This document shows, piece by piece, positions 28,295 to 37,339 of a stretch of 64,000 nucleotides of DNA. The notes under the pieces were generated by a model. That model saw only the letters and a program-made list of their open reading frames with translations. It searched no databases and was not told the origin of the DNA. Numbering within the stretch: position 1 is the stretch's first letter; each line of letters starts with the position of its first letter. The stretch is from Bradyrhizobium hipponense (GTDB lineage Bacteria; Pseudomonadota; Alphaproteobacteria; Rhizobiales; Xanthobacteraceae): positions 148,912 to 212,911 of the forward strand of contig NZ_VSTH01000021.1 of assembly GCF_008123965.1 (NCBI RefSeq), written 5' to 3'. The translations under genes and the position numbers were made by a program.

Positions 28295-30169
28295 ATGACA
28301 ACCTCGAACGAGATGCCGGACGACCTCTTGATCAACGCCGCCGATGAGGTTCGCATCCGGCAGGATCTGGTGCTGACGGCGCTCGGTCGCCGCCCGGCCG
28401 ATCGGAGCTTGCGGGTCGGGCGTTTGCTCGACGTGCACAGCCGCACCTGGAGCGAAGATCAGGAGATCGTGTTCAAGGGCCGAAGGATCGCATGGGTCGG
28501 ACCGGCCGGAAGCTATCCCGGCGAAGTCAGCGAACGCGTGCATCGTCCCGATCTTGCGGCCGTTCCAGGTTTCGGTGAAGTGCACAAGCATATCGAAAGC
28601 TCGCATCTGACGCCGGAATGGGAGGCCGCGCTGGTGCTGCCGCATGGCAATACCTGGACCTGCGAGGCGAGCCACGAATTCTCCAATGTCAACGGCGCAC
28701 GCAATCTCGAGTTTTGGTTCGAGGCACGCCGTCGCGGATCGCCGCTCAAGATCTTTCCGCAGCCCGGATCGGCGGTGCCGCCCACGGCCTATGAGTGGGG
28801 TGGCGGCTGGTATGGTCGCGACGAGCAGGCGAGCTTCATGAGCGAGAGCCTGATGGTCACCGGGCTCGACGAGGTGATGGACTGGCCGGCGGTCTGGAAT
28901 CCCGACAACCCGTCCTACAAGCGGCTCTGGGGCATGATCGAAGCCACGTTCGCGGCGCGCGGTGTCGTCGAAGGCCATGGCTCCGGTCTGCGGGACCTGC
29001 CATCCATCAACGCCTTTGCCGCGGCCGGCCTCGCCTCCGATCACGAAGTGCAGACGCCGGAGGAGACCTGGGACAAGCTCACCCGCGGTCTCTTCATCGA
29101 GTTGCGCGTCTACGCCATGCCTGAGATCGTCGCCTGGCTGCTCGCCAAGGGTTTGCAGGACTGGTCGCAGATCGCATTCACCACCGACGACCGCAGCGCC
29201 AGCCATACGCTCGAGCTCGGTGCCAGCGATCACAACGCGCGGGTCGCGATCGAGGCTGGTCTGGCGCCGGAAGTCGCGATCCAGTGTCTTACCATCAATC
29301 CCGCGAGGCACATGCGCATCACCCCGTTCGTCGGCAGTCTCGCCCCGGGGCGTTTTGGCGACGTCGTGCTGCTCTCTGATGTCGCCAAGCTGAGCATCGC
29401 CGAAGTCTGGGCCGACGGTGCGCAGGTATCCGAAGGCAAGCACTACCTGCGCAAGGTTCCCGAAATCTCCTGGCCCGATTGGGCGACCAGGACAGTGAAT
29501 ATCAAGCGCGCGATCCAGCCGAAGGACTTCGAGCTATCGGCCGAACCCGGCCGCACCACGATGAAAGCCGCCGTGATCCGCCCGTTTCATTGGCATCCGG
29601 AGTTCTACACAATCGAACTGCCGGTGCGTGACGGCGCCGTGCAGCGCGATGAGAGCGAGGCCATCACCAAATTTGCCATCGTCGATCGCTTCTCCGGCGA
29701 CGGTCGGGTTGCAAAAATGTTCTGGCGCGGCTGCGGACCGCGCACCCCGGAGACCGCGCTTGCCTGCTCGGTCGCGCACGACAAGCACAACATCTGGGTG
29801 GTCGGCTCATCCGACGCCGCGATGGCCAAGGCCGTGAACGCGCTGGTCGAACGCCAGGGCGGATGGTCGCTGGTCAGAGAAGGCGAGCTCGTTGCTACCG
29901 TGCGGTTCGAGGTTGGCGGATTGATGAGCTGCCGATCGGCGCAGGCGCTCGATGCCGAGATGCAAGCGCTCTATGCGGAGGGCCGCAAGGTGGACTGGAT
30001 GTATGAGCCGACCTTCCGGCCGCGCTGGTATCCCGGGTTTCCGGAGCGCTTGATGTTCGCGACGCTGACCTGCGCGCCCTGGAGCTGGGTGCTGGTCGCG
30101 CCCTGCGAGCAGGCGCCGCTCGGATTTATCAACGTCCAGACCGGCGAAGCGCACCCGGTGGTCTGGTGA
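28295..30169 (+). CDS. ade: Adenine deaminase (amidohydrolase superfamily)
   Basis: Deaminates adenine to hypoxanthine, which feeds xanthine dehydrogenase. The 624-residue protein has the Ade layout: metal motif EVHKHIESSHLTP (His97, His99), then LPHGNTWTCEASHEFSNVNG where classical enzymes have a PHGTT...DPHEIANV-like segment. A C-terminal adenine-deaminase domain with a central FAIVDRFSGDGRVAKMFWRG segment follows. The start MTTSNEMPDD at 28295 follows GGAGCAGGGC. It lies 13 bp after the TetR gene and overlaps or abuts the purine permease gene. The altered second motif leaves some doubt about exact substrate. Confidence 0.85.
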   Translation: MTTSNEMPDDLLINAADEVRIRQDLVLTALGRRPADRSLRVGRLLDVHSRTWSEDQEIVFKGRRIAWVGPAGSYPGEVSERVHRPDLAAVPGFGEVHKHIESSHLTPEWEAALVLPHGNTWTCEASHEFSNVNGARNLEFWFEARRRGSPLKIFPQPGSAVPPTAYEWGGGWYGRDEQASFMSESLMVTGLDEVMDWPAVWNPDNPSYKRLWGMIEATFAARGVVEGHGSGLRDLPSINAFAAAGLASDHEVQTPEETWDKLTRGLFIELRVYAMPEIVAWLLAKGLQDWSQIAFTTDDRSASHTLELGASDHNARVAIEAGLAPEVAIQCLTINPARHMRITPFVGSLAPGRFGDVVLLSDVAKLSIAEVWADGAQVSEGKHYLRKVPEISWPDWATRTVNIKRAIQPKDFELSAEPGRTTMKAAVIRPFHWHPEFYTIELPVRDGAVQRDESEAITKFAIVDRFSGDGRVAKMFWRGCGPRTPETALACSVAHDKHNIWVVGSSDAAMAKAVNALVERQGGWSLVREGELVATVRFEVGGLMSCRSAQALDAEMQALYAEGRKVDWMYEPTFRPRWYPGFPERLMFATLTCAPWSWVLVAPCEQAPLGFINVQTGEAHPVVW

Positions 30170-30189
30170 GCGCTGATGGGGAGACGGCG

Positions 30190-31596
30190 ATGAACGAGAT
30201 GACGCTGCCGCAAACGAATTCCGCAGACGCCGCGCCAAAATCCGTCGAGCCGTCGGGCCCGCAAGGTCCAATCGACCGCCTCTTCGGCCTGTCCGAGCGC
30301 GGCACCACGGTTGGACGCGAGGTGATGGCCGGCGCGACCACATTCGCGGCGATGGCCTATATCATCGCGGTGAACCCGGCGATCATGTCCAATGCCGGGA
30401 TGGATCGCGCCGATCTCGTCAGCGCGACAGCGCTCGCGGCGATCTTCGGTTCGGTAGTGATGGGGCTTTGGGCCAATCTGCCGCTCGCCGTTGCGCCCGC
30501 GATGGGCTCCAACGTCATCTTCACCTATGTGATCGTCAAGCAGATGGGCATGCCCTGGCAAGGCGCGCTCGCCATGGTCGCCTTTACGGGCGTGCTATTC
30601 CTGATCCTCAGCCTGTCGAAGCTGCGCGAGCGCATCGCACGCGACGTTCCCGAAGCGTTGAAGATTGGCATCCAGGCCGCGGTCGGCACCTTGATCGTGT
30701 TCATTGCGCTGCGCGGCGCCGGCCTCGTGGTGCAGAACCCCTCGACCTATATCGCCATGGGATCGCTGCGCAGCCCGCCGGTGCTGCTGACGCTCGCAGG
30801 TCTGCTGTTCACGCCGGTGCTGGTGGCGCGACGGGTTCCCGGCGGACTCATCTTGTCCATCGCCGTGCTGACCCTGATCGGCTTCTTCGTTCCCGGTGTA
30901 AACGGCAAGATGGTAACCTCGATGCCGTCGGCGATCCTGTCATGGCCGCGCTGGCCGACCAGCACCTTCATGGCACTCGATGTCGGCTATCTCATCAGTC
31001 ACTTCGTCGTGGCGCTGCCATTGCTGTTCTACTTCCTGTGCGCCGAATTCTTCTCGACTCTGGGAACGCTGATCGGGGTGACCGGTGCAGCCAATTTGCG
31101 CCGCCCGGATGGTTCGATTCCGAATGCCACCGCTGCCTTCGCCACCGATGCGACGGCATCCATCGTCGGCCCGTTGCTCGGCACATCGGTGGTGACGGCC
31201 TACATCGAATCGATCACGGGCGTGCAGGCCGGGGGACGCACCGGCCTGACGTCGCTGACGGTCGCGGCGTTCTTCTGCCTTGCCTTGTTCTTCTGGCCTG
31301 TCTTCATCATCATTCCACCGCAAGCAACCGCACCTGCGCTGGTGCTCGTCGGCGTGCTGATGATGCAGGGCCTCGCCCGCGTTGACATGACCGATCTGGT
31401 CAACGCCGTGCCCATCGTGCTGACGCTGCTGGTCACCGTGCTGACCAACAATCTCATCAACGGAATGGCGCTCGGGACGTTGAGCTATATCGCACTGGAG
31501 GTCTCGATGAGCCGGGGAGGGCGGATTCCTGCCATGGTCTGGGGTCTCGGCGTGGTGTTCATCGCTTATGCGTTCGTGACCGCACAGATCTTTTGA
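30190..31596 (+). CDS. AzgA/NCS2-type purine permease
   Basis: An inner-membrane proton-coupled carrier for adenine, guanine or hypoxanthine, 468 residues with about 13 hydrophobic segments. Family stretches include GATTFAAMAYIIAVNP near residue 47, PAMGSNVIFTYVI near 104 and CAEFFSTLGTLIGVTG near 287. I start at the ATG at 30190 because GGGGAG lies 8 bases ahead. A GTG at 30166 overlapping the deaminase stop would add 8 residues and is also possible. Third gene of the TetR-deaminase-permease operon, so uptake and first reaction are jointly controlled. Confidence 0.88.
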   Translation: MNEMTLPQTNSADAAPKSVEPSGPQGPIDRLFGLSERGTTVGREVMAGATTFAAMAYIIAVNPAIMSNAGMDRADLVSATALAAIFGSVVMGLWANLPLAVAPAMGSNVIFTYVIVKQMGMPWQGALAMVAFTGVLFLILSLSKLRERIARDVPEALKIGIQAAVGTLIVFIALRGAGLVVQNPSTYIAMGSLRSPPVLLTLAGLLFTPVLVARRVPGGLILSIAVLTLIGFFVPGVNGKMVTSMPSAILSWPRWPTSTFMALDVGYLISHFVVALPLLFYFLCAEFFSTLGTLIGVTGAANLRRPDGSIPNATAAFATDATASIVGPLLGTSVVTAYIESITGVQAGGRTGLTSLTVAAFFCLALFFWPVFIIIPPQATAPALVLVGVLMMQGLARVDMTDLVNAVPIVLTLLVTVLTNNLINGMALGTLSYIALEVSMSRGGRIPAMVWGLGVVFIAYAFVTAQIF

Positions 31597-31619
31597 GATG
31601 TCCGGATGTCGCGAAAAAC

Positions 31620-31841
31620 CTAGGCCGCCAGATCGAGGAGGTGGCAAGATCCCCGCACCAGCACCTTGCGCCCTGTCGACGTCATGACGGGAACGCCGTC
31701 CCTGATCGTGACAAGACCGAACTTGACCAGGTCTTCGACGACGTAGGTCTTCATGAGGCGACCGCGCGGCATAGGATTGCGAAGCGCTTTCAGAACCTCC
31801 CATTGGTCCGGCGAAAGATCCAAGTCGACATCGATGTTCAT
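31620..31841 (-). CDS. Small winged-helix-like protein of unknown function (73 aa)
   Basis: The protein starts MNIDVDLDLSPDQWEVLKAL and continues with a charged helical part and a KFGLVTIRDGVPVMTSTGRKVL stretch that could form a winged-helix pair of strands. There is no signal peptide. GAGG lies 5 bases before the ATG. It is convergent with the purine permease. The fold is an inference and no role is known. Confidence 0.6.
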   Translation of the reverse strand: MNIDVDLDLSPDQWEVLKALRNPMPRGRLMKTYVVEDLVKFGLVTIRDGVPVMTSTGRKVLVRGSCHLLDLAA

Positions 31842-32188
31842 GTTGCCTCAAGATATATGGCCGTTCGCGTGCACCTGTTAACGGCGCTGCGTGAACATCG
31901 TGCGACGACATTGAGTCGGGAATTCGATAGCTGTTTAGAAGGTCTCTTCACAAATTGCCGCACGTTGTTGCGTCACAATAGTTAAGATCCGCAGCGGACG
32001 AATATCGTCCGGGTCATCGATCACCAATTGATGATGTTGGCGTGATGCTGCGTCGCAAGGATCGCGCTGCACGGGCAGTACTGCTGCCCCATTCCGCGCT
32101 GCGAGGTGCACAGGAGGTGGGCCGAGCGTTCAAGGGTCTGTTACGCTGATTTACGGGGGAATAACTTCACGCGACAGGAGTGGAGTGC
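31842..32188. other. Intergenic region without recognised features
   Basis: About 350 bp between two small genes. No gene, strong hairpin or repeat was recognised. Confidence 0.4.
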
Positions 32189-32371
32189 ATGAACAGGCTG
32201 GTCGAAATTCGCAGTCAGGAATTGTTTTGCCGGGAGCGCGCGGCGCTGGATTCGGAGCGACGCGTTTTCTGGCTCGCGCAGGCGGAAGAGTGGGAGCAGC
32301 GTGCTCTCGACGAAATCGCGTATCACTTCCGCGAGTGCAATCTGGCTGGGGTCGAGCTGACTGCCGCCTGA
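32189..32371 (+). CDS. Small helical protein of unknown function (60 aa)
   Basis: The product MNRLVEIRSQELFCRERAAL continues as an uninterrupted charged helix rich in Glu and Arg, ending GVELTAA. The ATG at 32189 follows ACAGGAGTGGAG, a good ribosome site; the GTG at 32180 would overlap that site. No domain is recognised. It is convergent with the VWA-domain gene, with 17 bp between stops. Confidence 0.5.
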   Translation: MNRLVEIRSQELFCRERAALDSERRVFWLAQAEEWEQRALDEIAYHFRECNLAGVELTAA

Positions 32372-32388
32372 CGCGAGCCGATCGTCGC

Positions 32389-33765
32389 CTACTGATAAGT
32401 CGCCACGATATCGGACACGGCGCGCTCGAGCTGCTGGGCGGTGGCGCATTGGCGCACCAGGCTGCAAAAGGTCGCGTAGCGCGGCATTTCCGAGTCGCCA
32501 AAGCCCCAGGCGAGCCGTCCTTCGGGATTGAGCCAGACCAGCCGTTTCGAGCGCTCGGAGATACGGCGCAAAATGTCGGCGCGCGGGTCGAGGTTGTTGC
32601 TGCGGGCATCGCCGAGCATGATTACCGTCGTCTGCGGCGTTAGCGTGTTCATCCACTGCTTCTCGAAATCGACGAGGGAAGAACCATAGTCGGATGAGCC
32701 GAAGCCAACCTTGGACATGATCTCGGCCATGGCCTCTTCCGGCGACTTCGATTCCAGGATGTCGCTGACCTCGATCAGATGCGAGGAAAAGGCGAAAGAG
32801 CGTACGTCGTCGACCACTTCATGTAGCGAGTGGATCAGGAGCAGGAAAAAATCGGAGACCTGCGCGACCGAGCCCGAGACGTCGCACAACGCCAAGATCT
32901 TCGGCCGGTCGCGATGCTTGCGCTTCCAGGCCGTGAGAAAGGGGACGCCGCCCCAGGCCGCGTTGCGGCGCAGCGTGCGGCGTACGTCCAGATGGCCGCG
33001 GCGCTGACGCTTGCGCGGCTTTGAATAGCGCTCGCGCAGCCGCCGCGCGATCTGGCGGATGAGTGCGCGCATCTCCGCGACCTGACGCCGTTCGATGCGC
33101 GCGAGCGGCGCGTTGCGCAAGATCTCGTTGCGGAGGTTTTCGGCCTCTTCGCGGGCATAGAGCGCAAGCCCCTGCGCGACGGTGTCGCGCACGGCCTCGC
33201 GCAAGCCCTCGAGCGTGGCGCGGAGGCGCTCGGCCAATGCCGGGTTGGTCGCGGTCAGCTCGTCGAGGTCGTCGCGGAGCCGCTGGAGGCCCATGGCGTC
33301 GAGGATGCGGCTGGAGAAAATGCCGCGTTGTGTAGAGTAGCGGATGTCGGACAGGGACGCCGCGCCGGCGGCGCTGGCGATCGCGGCCGCGATCGCATTG
33401 CGGTCCTGCGAGAGCAGCATCTGCGCAAGCGGTCCCAGTCCTTCGGACGGCTGATTCGCGCCCGCATCGCTGGTTGCACCCGAGGAGCGAGATTGAGCCG
33501 CTTCCTGCGGAGTGTCGTCATTGTTGGCCTCAGGCTGCTCTTGTCGTGGCTCAGGCTGGCTGAAGAACAGATCAAAACACTCGCCAAGCGCAAGCTTCTC
33601 ATCTTGCGACTTGGCGAGGGTCAGAAGGAGGGTGTCGCGAAGAATGGCGCGATCGGACAAGCCGACCTCTGCGACCGCACGCATCGCATCGATGCTTTCA
33701 GCAGGCGAGACATGCACGCCGGCGCCGCGCGCCGCCCGAAAGAAACGATGGATATTCTCGCGCAT
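32389..33765 (-). CDS. VWA-domain protein (CoxE-like), partner of MoxR ATPase
   Basis: A 458-residue soluble protein. The N-terminal half is helical and charged, with a Gln/Ser/Asn-rich linker near 70-110 and a basic RERYSKPRKRQRRGH segment. The C-terminal half is a von Willebrand A domain with the metal-site motif LCDVSGSVAQVSDF. The start MRENIHRFFRAARGAG at 33765 lies 5 bp after the MoxR stop; the long frame up to 34467 merely overlaps the moxR gene. MoxR/VWA pairs act as chaperones that mature or load metals into partner enzymes. The partner here is unknown; the Mo-dependent XDH is far away. Confidence 0.85.
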   Translation of the reverse strand: MRENIHRFFRAARGAGVHVSPAESIDAMRAVAEVGLSDRAILRDTLLLTLAKSQDEKLALGECFDLFFSQPEPRQEQPEANNDDTPQEAAQSRSSGATSDAGANQPSEGLGPLAQMLLSQDRNAIAAAIASAAGAASLSDIRYSTQRGIFSSRILDAMGLQRLRDDLDELTATNPALAERLRATLEGLREAVRDTVAQGLALYAREEAENLRNEILRNAPLARIERRQVAEMRALIRQIARRLRERYSKPRKRQRRGHLDVRRTLRRNAAWGGVPFLTAWKRKHRDRPKILALCDVSGSVAQVSDFFLLLIHSLHEVVDDVRSFAFSSHLIEVSDILESKSPEEAMAEIMSKVGFGSSDYGSSLVDFEKQWMNTLTPQTTVIMLGDARSNNLDPRADILRRISERSKRLVWLNPEGRLAWGFGDSEMPRYATFCSLVRQCATAQQLERAVSDIVATYQ

Positions 33766-33770
33766 CGGAG

Positions 33771-34718
33771 TCAACCGAAGACGTTGGATCGTGCTGCCTT
33801 GGCAATGAAGGTCGTGATCTGGGGCTGAGCCGCTTCGATGTCGGCCTCGTATTTCAGGAGCACATTTAGCGTGTCCTTGACGATCTCGGTGTCGAGCTCG
33901 GAAGCCTGAAGCAGCACCAGGACGCGCGCCCAATCGATGGTCTCGCTGACCGAGGGCAACTTCTTCAGATCCAGCGAGCGGATTTCGTGGATGAAGCCGA
34001 CCATCTGCCGGCGCAGCGTCTGCGAGATGCCGGGCACGCGGCTTTCGACGATGCGCTCCTCCAGCCGCTGCTCGGGGAAGCCGATATGCAGATGCAGACA
34101 GCGCCGCTTCAAGGCGTCGCCGAGATCGCGCTCGCTGTTGGAGGTAAGGATCACCGTCGGCGGCGTGATCGCGAAGACCGTGCCGAGCTCGGGGATCGTG
34201 ACCTGGAAGTCCGAGAGGATCTCGAGCAGCAGCGATTCGAATTCGGCGTCGGACTTGTCGATCTCGTCGATCAGCAGCACACAGCCGCCGGGATGCTCGA
34301 GCGCCTGAAGCAGCGGCCTCGGCTCGACGAATTCCTTGGAGAAGAACACGTCGCCGAAATCGTGGAGCTGTTCGAGCGCGGCATGCAGCGTCCGTGCGCC
34401 ACCAAGGACTTCGCCGAGCTTGTCCTTGAGGATTTGGGTATAGAGGAGCTGCTTGGCGTATTTCCACTCGTAGAGCGCCTTGGCCTCGTCGAGACCCTCA
34501 TAGCATTGCAGCCGGATCATCTTCTTGCCGCGCCAGGCGGCGACCGCCTTGGCAAGTTCGGTCTTGCCGACGCCCGCGGGACCCTCGACCAGGATCGGCT
34601 TCTCGATCCGTTGCGACAAATAGACGGCGGTCGCGATCTGCCGGCTGGCGATATAGCCCTGCGCGGCGAGGCCGCTCTCCACTGCCTCGATCGCGGTCGA
34701 GGCCTTCTGTTCAGCCAC
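33771..34718 (-). CDS. MoxR-family AAA+ ATPase
   Basis: A 315-residue AAA+ protein with Walker A GPAGVGKTELAK near residue 45, Walker B VLLIDEIDKSD, sensor 1 TSNSERDLGDALKRRC and an arginine-rich end. I choose the GTG at 34718 (VAEQKASTAIEAV) because TTTGGGAGC lies about 9 bases ahead; the ATG at 34781 adds residues without family resemblance. It precedes the VWA gene with a 5-bp gap. Such pairs (CoxD/CoxE in CO dehydrogenase clusters) remodel metalloenzymes. The client cannot be named from the window. Confidence 0.88.
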   Translation of the reverse strand: MAEQKASTAIEAVESGLAAQGYIASRQIATAVYLSQRIEKPILVEGPAGVGKTELAKAVAAWRGKKMIRLQCYEGLDEAKALYEWKYAKQLLYTQILKDKLGEVLGGARTLHAALEQLHDFGDVFFSKEFVEPRPLLQALEHPGGCVLLIDEIDKSDAEFESLLLEILSDFQVTIPELGTVFAITPPTVILTSNSERDLGDALKRRCLHLHIGFPEQRLEERIVESRVPGISQTLRRQMVGFIHEIRSLDLKKLPSVSETIDWARVLVLLQASELDTEIVKDTLNVLLKYEADIEAAQPQITTFIAKAARSNVFG

Positions 34719-34865
34719 GAAAGGGCGCTCCCAAAGGTCTTGCTTGAGGCTTGTTCTGCCTGTGTTCCGGGCAAAGAACAAGCCTCGTTTGGGAGGCAGC
34801 AGACCCGCGCGAACGGTGATTTTTCCGCTTCGCGCAAATAGTTGCGCGATTGGCCGATCGTACGA

Positions 34866-35066
34866 TCAGTGCCGCGACAGCTCGCGCTTTCGGATCGTCT
34901 GCCTGACCTCGGCACCGCAATCGGCGCATTCATAGACGAAGTCGATCTTGGCAAGGCTCCAGTGCGGCTCGACCTCGCGCACATACATCGGCAGGAACCC
35001 CATGCAGGTGGGGCAAATCACAGGCGCGATTTCGATATCCTGATGATGCTGTACATAAGCTGGCAT
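34866..35066 (-). CDS. Small zinc-ribbon protein (66 aa)
   Basis: The start MPAYVQHHQDIEIAPVICPT is followed by two CxxC knuckles, Cys18/Cys21 and Cys47/Cys50, as in single zinc ribbons. The tail is basic (RQTIRKRELSRH). The longer frame to 35141 has a different composition and was not used. Small ribbons of this kind often bind nucleic acid or protein partners, but the role is unknown. It lies upstream of moxR on the same strand with a 147-bp gap, so it may or may not be co-transcribed. Confidence 0.68.
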   Translation of the reverse strand: MPAYVQHHQDIEIAPVICPTCMGFLPMYVREVEPHWSLAKIDFVYECADCGAEVRQTIRKRELSRH

Positions 35067-35299
35067 CTCGGCTCTCCTTCGCAGGCGACCACCAAACCCC
35101 GGTGCAAAGGTTACTGCCGGTCGCGCCGGCCTCGTCATCAACTCTTTCGAACAGAGACGGAACGGCGGCGGTTTGCGGTTAGCTGTGACATTCTTGTTAC
35201 GGCCCTGTTACGGCTCTGGACTGTAACGGGCAGACCAAATGCCTATTTCACCGGCAGATCCGGTTCTCGGACCTCACTGCAACGATAAGGGAGCACCCC

Positions 35300-36274
35300 A
35301 TGACACATGCCATTCGCTTTCACACGACCGGCGGCCCTGAAGTTCTGGTTTGGGAGGAGGTCAGTGTCGGCAAGCCCGGACCTGGTGAAGCGCGTATCCG
35401 CCACACTGCCGTCGGTCTCAACTTCGTCGACATCTACAACCGCTCGGGTCTTTATCCTGCGCAACTGCCGAGTGGTCTTGGCAGCGAGGCGGCCGGCGTC
35501 GTCGAGGAAATTGGACCCGGTGTTACCGATCTGAAGCCGGGCGATCGCGTCGCCTACGGCGCCTCGCCGCTCGGCGCCTATTCGGAGGCGCGGCTGATCC
35601 CTGCCGACCGGCTGTTGAAGCTGCCCGATGGTGTCGACGACAAGACCGCGGCAGCGATGATGCTGAAGGGCCTCACCACGCAGTATCTGATCCGGCAGAC
35701 CTATCGGGTGAAGGCCGGCGACACCATTCTGCTCCACGCTGCAGCCGGCGGCGTCGGTTTGATCCTGAGCCAGTGGGCCAAACATCTCGGCGCGACCGTG
35801 ATCGGCACCGTCAGCAATGACGAGAAGGCGAAGCTCGCCAAGGCGCATGGTTGCGACCACGTCATCATCTACACCCGCGAGGATTTCGTAAAACGCGTCG
35901 ACGAGATCACCGGCGGCAAGAAGGTGCCGGTGGTTTATGATTCCGTCGGCAAGGACACCTTCCTGAAATCGCTGGATTGCCTCGCGCCGCTCGGCGTCGC
36001 TGCATTGTTCGGGGCGTCCTCCGGCGCCGTCGAGCCGCTCAATCTCGGCCTGCTTGCCCAGAAAGGCTCGCTCTACGTCACGCGCCCGACGCTGTTCACT
36101 TACGCCGCCAAGCGCGAGAGCCTGGTCGCGATGGCAGGCGAACTGTTCGACGTCGTCAAGTCGGGCGCTGTCAAGATCGAGGTGCGTCAGACCTATCCGT
36201 TGAAGGACGCCGCCAAGGCGCACGCCGATCTTGCCGCGCGCAAGACCACGGGATCGACCGTTCTCACCGTGTAG
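35300..36274 (+). CDS. qor: Quinone oxidoreductase (zeta-crystallin-like, NADPH-dependent)
   Basis: A 324-residue medium-chain dehydrogenase/reductase lacking the catalytic zinc cysteines. It starts MTHAIRFHTTGGPEVLVWEE and has the GLNFVDIYNRSGLYP motif near 37, the NADPH-binding AAAGGVGLILSQWAK near 146 and a regular Rossmann domain. It reduces quinones, probably one electron at a time, in the cytoplasm. The ATG follows AAGGGAGCACCCC. It stands alone. The assignment to the Qor subfamily is firm; the physiological substrate is not known. Confidence 0.9.
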   Translation: MTHAIRFHTTGGPEVLVWEEVSVGKPGPGEARIRHTAVGLNFVDIYNRSGLYPAQLPSGLGSEAAGVVEEIGPGVTDLKPGDRVAYGASPLGAYSEARLIPADRLLKLPDGVDDKTAAAMMLKGLTTQYLIRQTYRVKAGDTILLHAAAGGVGLILSQWAKHLGATVIGTVSNDEKAKLAKAHGCDHVIIYTREDFVKRVDEITGGKKVPVVYDSVGKDTFLKSLDCLAPLGVAALFGASSGAVEPLNLGLLAQKGSLYVTRPTLFTYAAKRESLVAMAGELFDVVKSGAVKIEVRQTYPLKDAAKAHADLAARKTTGSTVLTV

Positions 36275-36311
36275 TCTCCGGCCGGACAGTGACGTGGGCC
36301 GCAGGCCTGCG

Positions 36312-36587
36312 TCACGTTCGTTCGTGCTTGCGCAGGTCGCGGGCGTGATCGCGGCGGATCGCCTGGAGGCCGACTTCGTCAGGCCGGATTTGGGGAAGGG
36401 CGGCCTCGGTCAGGATTGCTTCGGTCACGTCCTCGACCGATTGGTCCACGATCTCGTGAATGAAAGAGATGTTTCGATACTCACCCGAGGTGACGCGGGA
36501 GACGACCTCGCGTCGGGTGATTTCGGGATCGACGACCGCTTCGCGGCCACGCCGCCCGTAATCGAGCATCACGACGAAATACTGCAT
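36312..36587 (-). CDS. Small conserved-looking protein of unknown function (91 aa)
   Basis: It starts MQYFVVMLDYGRRGREAVVDP and is an acidic/basic soluble chain with alternating helix and strand. ITRREVVSRVTSGEYRNISFIHEI lies in the middle and the end is basic. No domain is recognised. Upstream, between it and the repressor gene, are AT-rich inverted repeats similar to those at the repressor promoter, so it may be part of the same regulatory circuit. Confidence 0.55.
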   Translation of the reverse strand: MQYFVVMLDYGRRGREAVVDPEITRREVVSRVTSGEYRNISFIHEIVDQSVEDVTEAILTEAALPQIRPDEVGLQAIRRDHARDLRKHERT

Positions 36588-36656
36588 GGAATGGCCTACC
36601 GCGGCCCAAGTGGTCCGGGTCGCGATAGACTATTTCCGAAAATCATAATTTAGTCA

Positions 36657-36688
36657 GGCGCGATTTCCAAAAATCGGAAATTCGCGCC
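36657..36688 (-). terminator. Hairpin after the S24 repressor gene, possibly also an operator
   Basis: GGCGCGATTTCC pairs with GGAAATTCGCGCC (one unpaired A) around a seven-base AAAAATC loop. It lies directly beyond the repressor stop at 36695. There is no T-run on the minus strand, so it is a weak intrinsic terminator at best. The inner TTTCC/GGAAA arms resemble the motifs around 37342 and 37409, so a binding site is an alternative. Confidence 0.45.
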
Positions 36689-36694
36689 AGACGC

Positions 36695-37303
36695 CTACTT
36701 GCTCTTCTTGCGGGGGCGCGCCGACTTGGCGCGCAGACGCTCGAGCTGACCCTTGGGCATCGACAGGCAGATCTCGCCGACCCAGTCCAGCTTGACGCCG
36801 ACGATCGGCTTGGCATTGAAACTGGTGAGGTTGACGACGGAGGGGGTTTTGCCGCGCTCGATGGTCTTCAGGTAGCGTTCCCCGGTCTTCAATCGCACCG
36901 CCGCCTCTTCGCCGTAGAAGCTCGACAGCGGATGGCGCTGGTCCTTATAGACCACGATTACGTCGCCGTTCTCGTATTTGGGCAGCATCGAATCGCCGAC
37001 GATCTCGAAGGCGACGGTCTCTTCCATGATGGGGAAGGGCAACGCGACGTCGCCGAGCCCTTCAGGAGGAACCTGTTCATAATCCGGCTCGATCACCGCG
37101 CCGGCGCCGACCCGGCCCATGATCGGCGCGAGATTCAGTTCGAGATATTCCATAATCGGAATGATTTCCGACGCCTTCACCAGGCGTTCGCCGCCGAGGA
37201 TTTCCGACACCGCACCCGGTCGCACGCCCATGGCGGCCGCGAGGCCGCCCTTGCTCTTGCCCGTCTTCTCCAGGCCCCGTTCGATCATTGCAACGTCCAA
37301 CAT
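36695..37303 (-). CDS. S24-type (LexA/CI-like) phage-style repressor
   Basis: A 202-residue regulator. The N-terminal helix-turn-helix spans about residues 17-40 (SKGGLAAAMGVRPGAVSEIL). The C-terminal half is an S24 peptidase-like domain with FEIVGDSMLPKYENGDVIVV holding the Ser of the Ser-Lys dyad and a Lys in VRLKTGERYLK. Such repressors may cleave themselves under RecA activation. The start MLDVAMIERGL at 37303 was chosen because the frame to 37474 crosses the operator-like region. It is divergent from the GcrA paralogue, and the shared 170-bp gap carries palindromes. Confidence 0.82.
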   Translation of the reverse strand: MLDVAMIERGLEKTGKSKGGLAAAMGVRPGAVSEILGGERLVKASEIIPIMEYLELNLAPIMGRVGAGAVIEPDYEQVPPEGLGDVALPFPIMEETVAFEIVGDSMLPKYENGDVIVVYKDQRHPLSSFYGEEAAVRLKTGERYLKTIERGKTPSVVNLTSFNAKPIVGVKLDWVGEICLSMPKGQLERLRAKSARPRKKSK

Positions 37304-37339
37304 GGTGATTTCCTTGATTGCGGTGGTCTTGCCTCTTGT

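Noticed and set aside
34719..34781. Longer start for the MoxR gene
   Set aside because: The upstream codons do not resemble MoxR proteins, and the GTG at 34718 has a good ribosome site.
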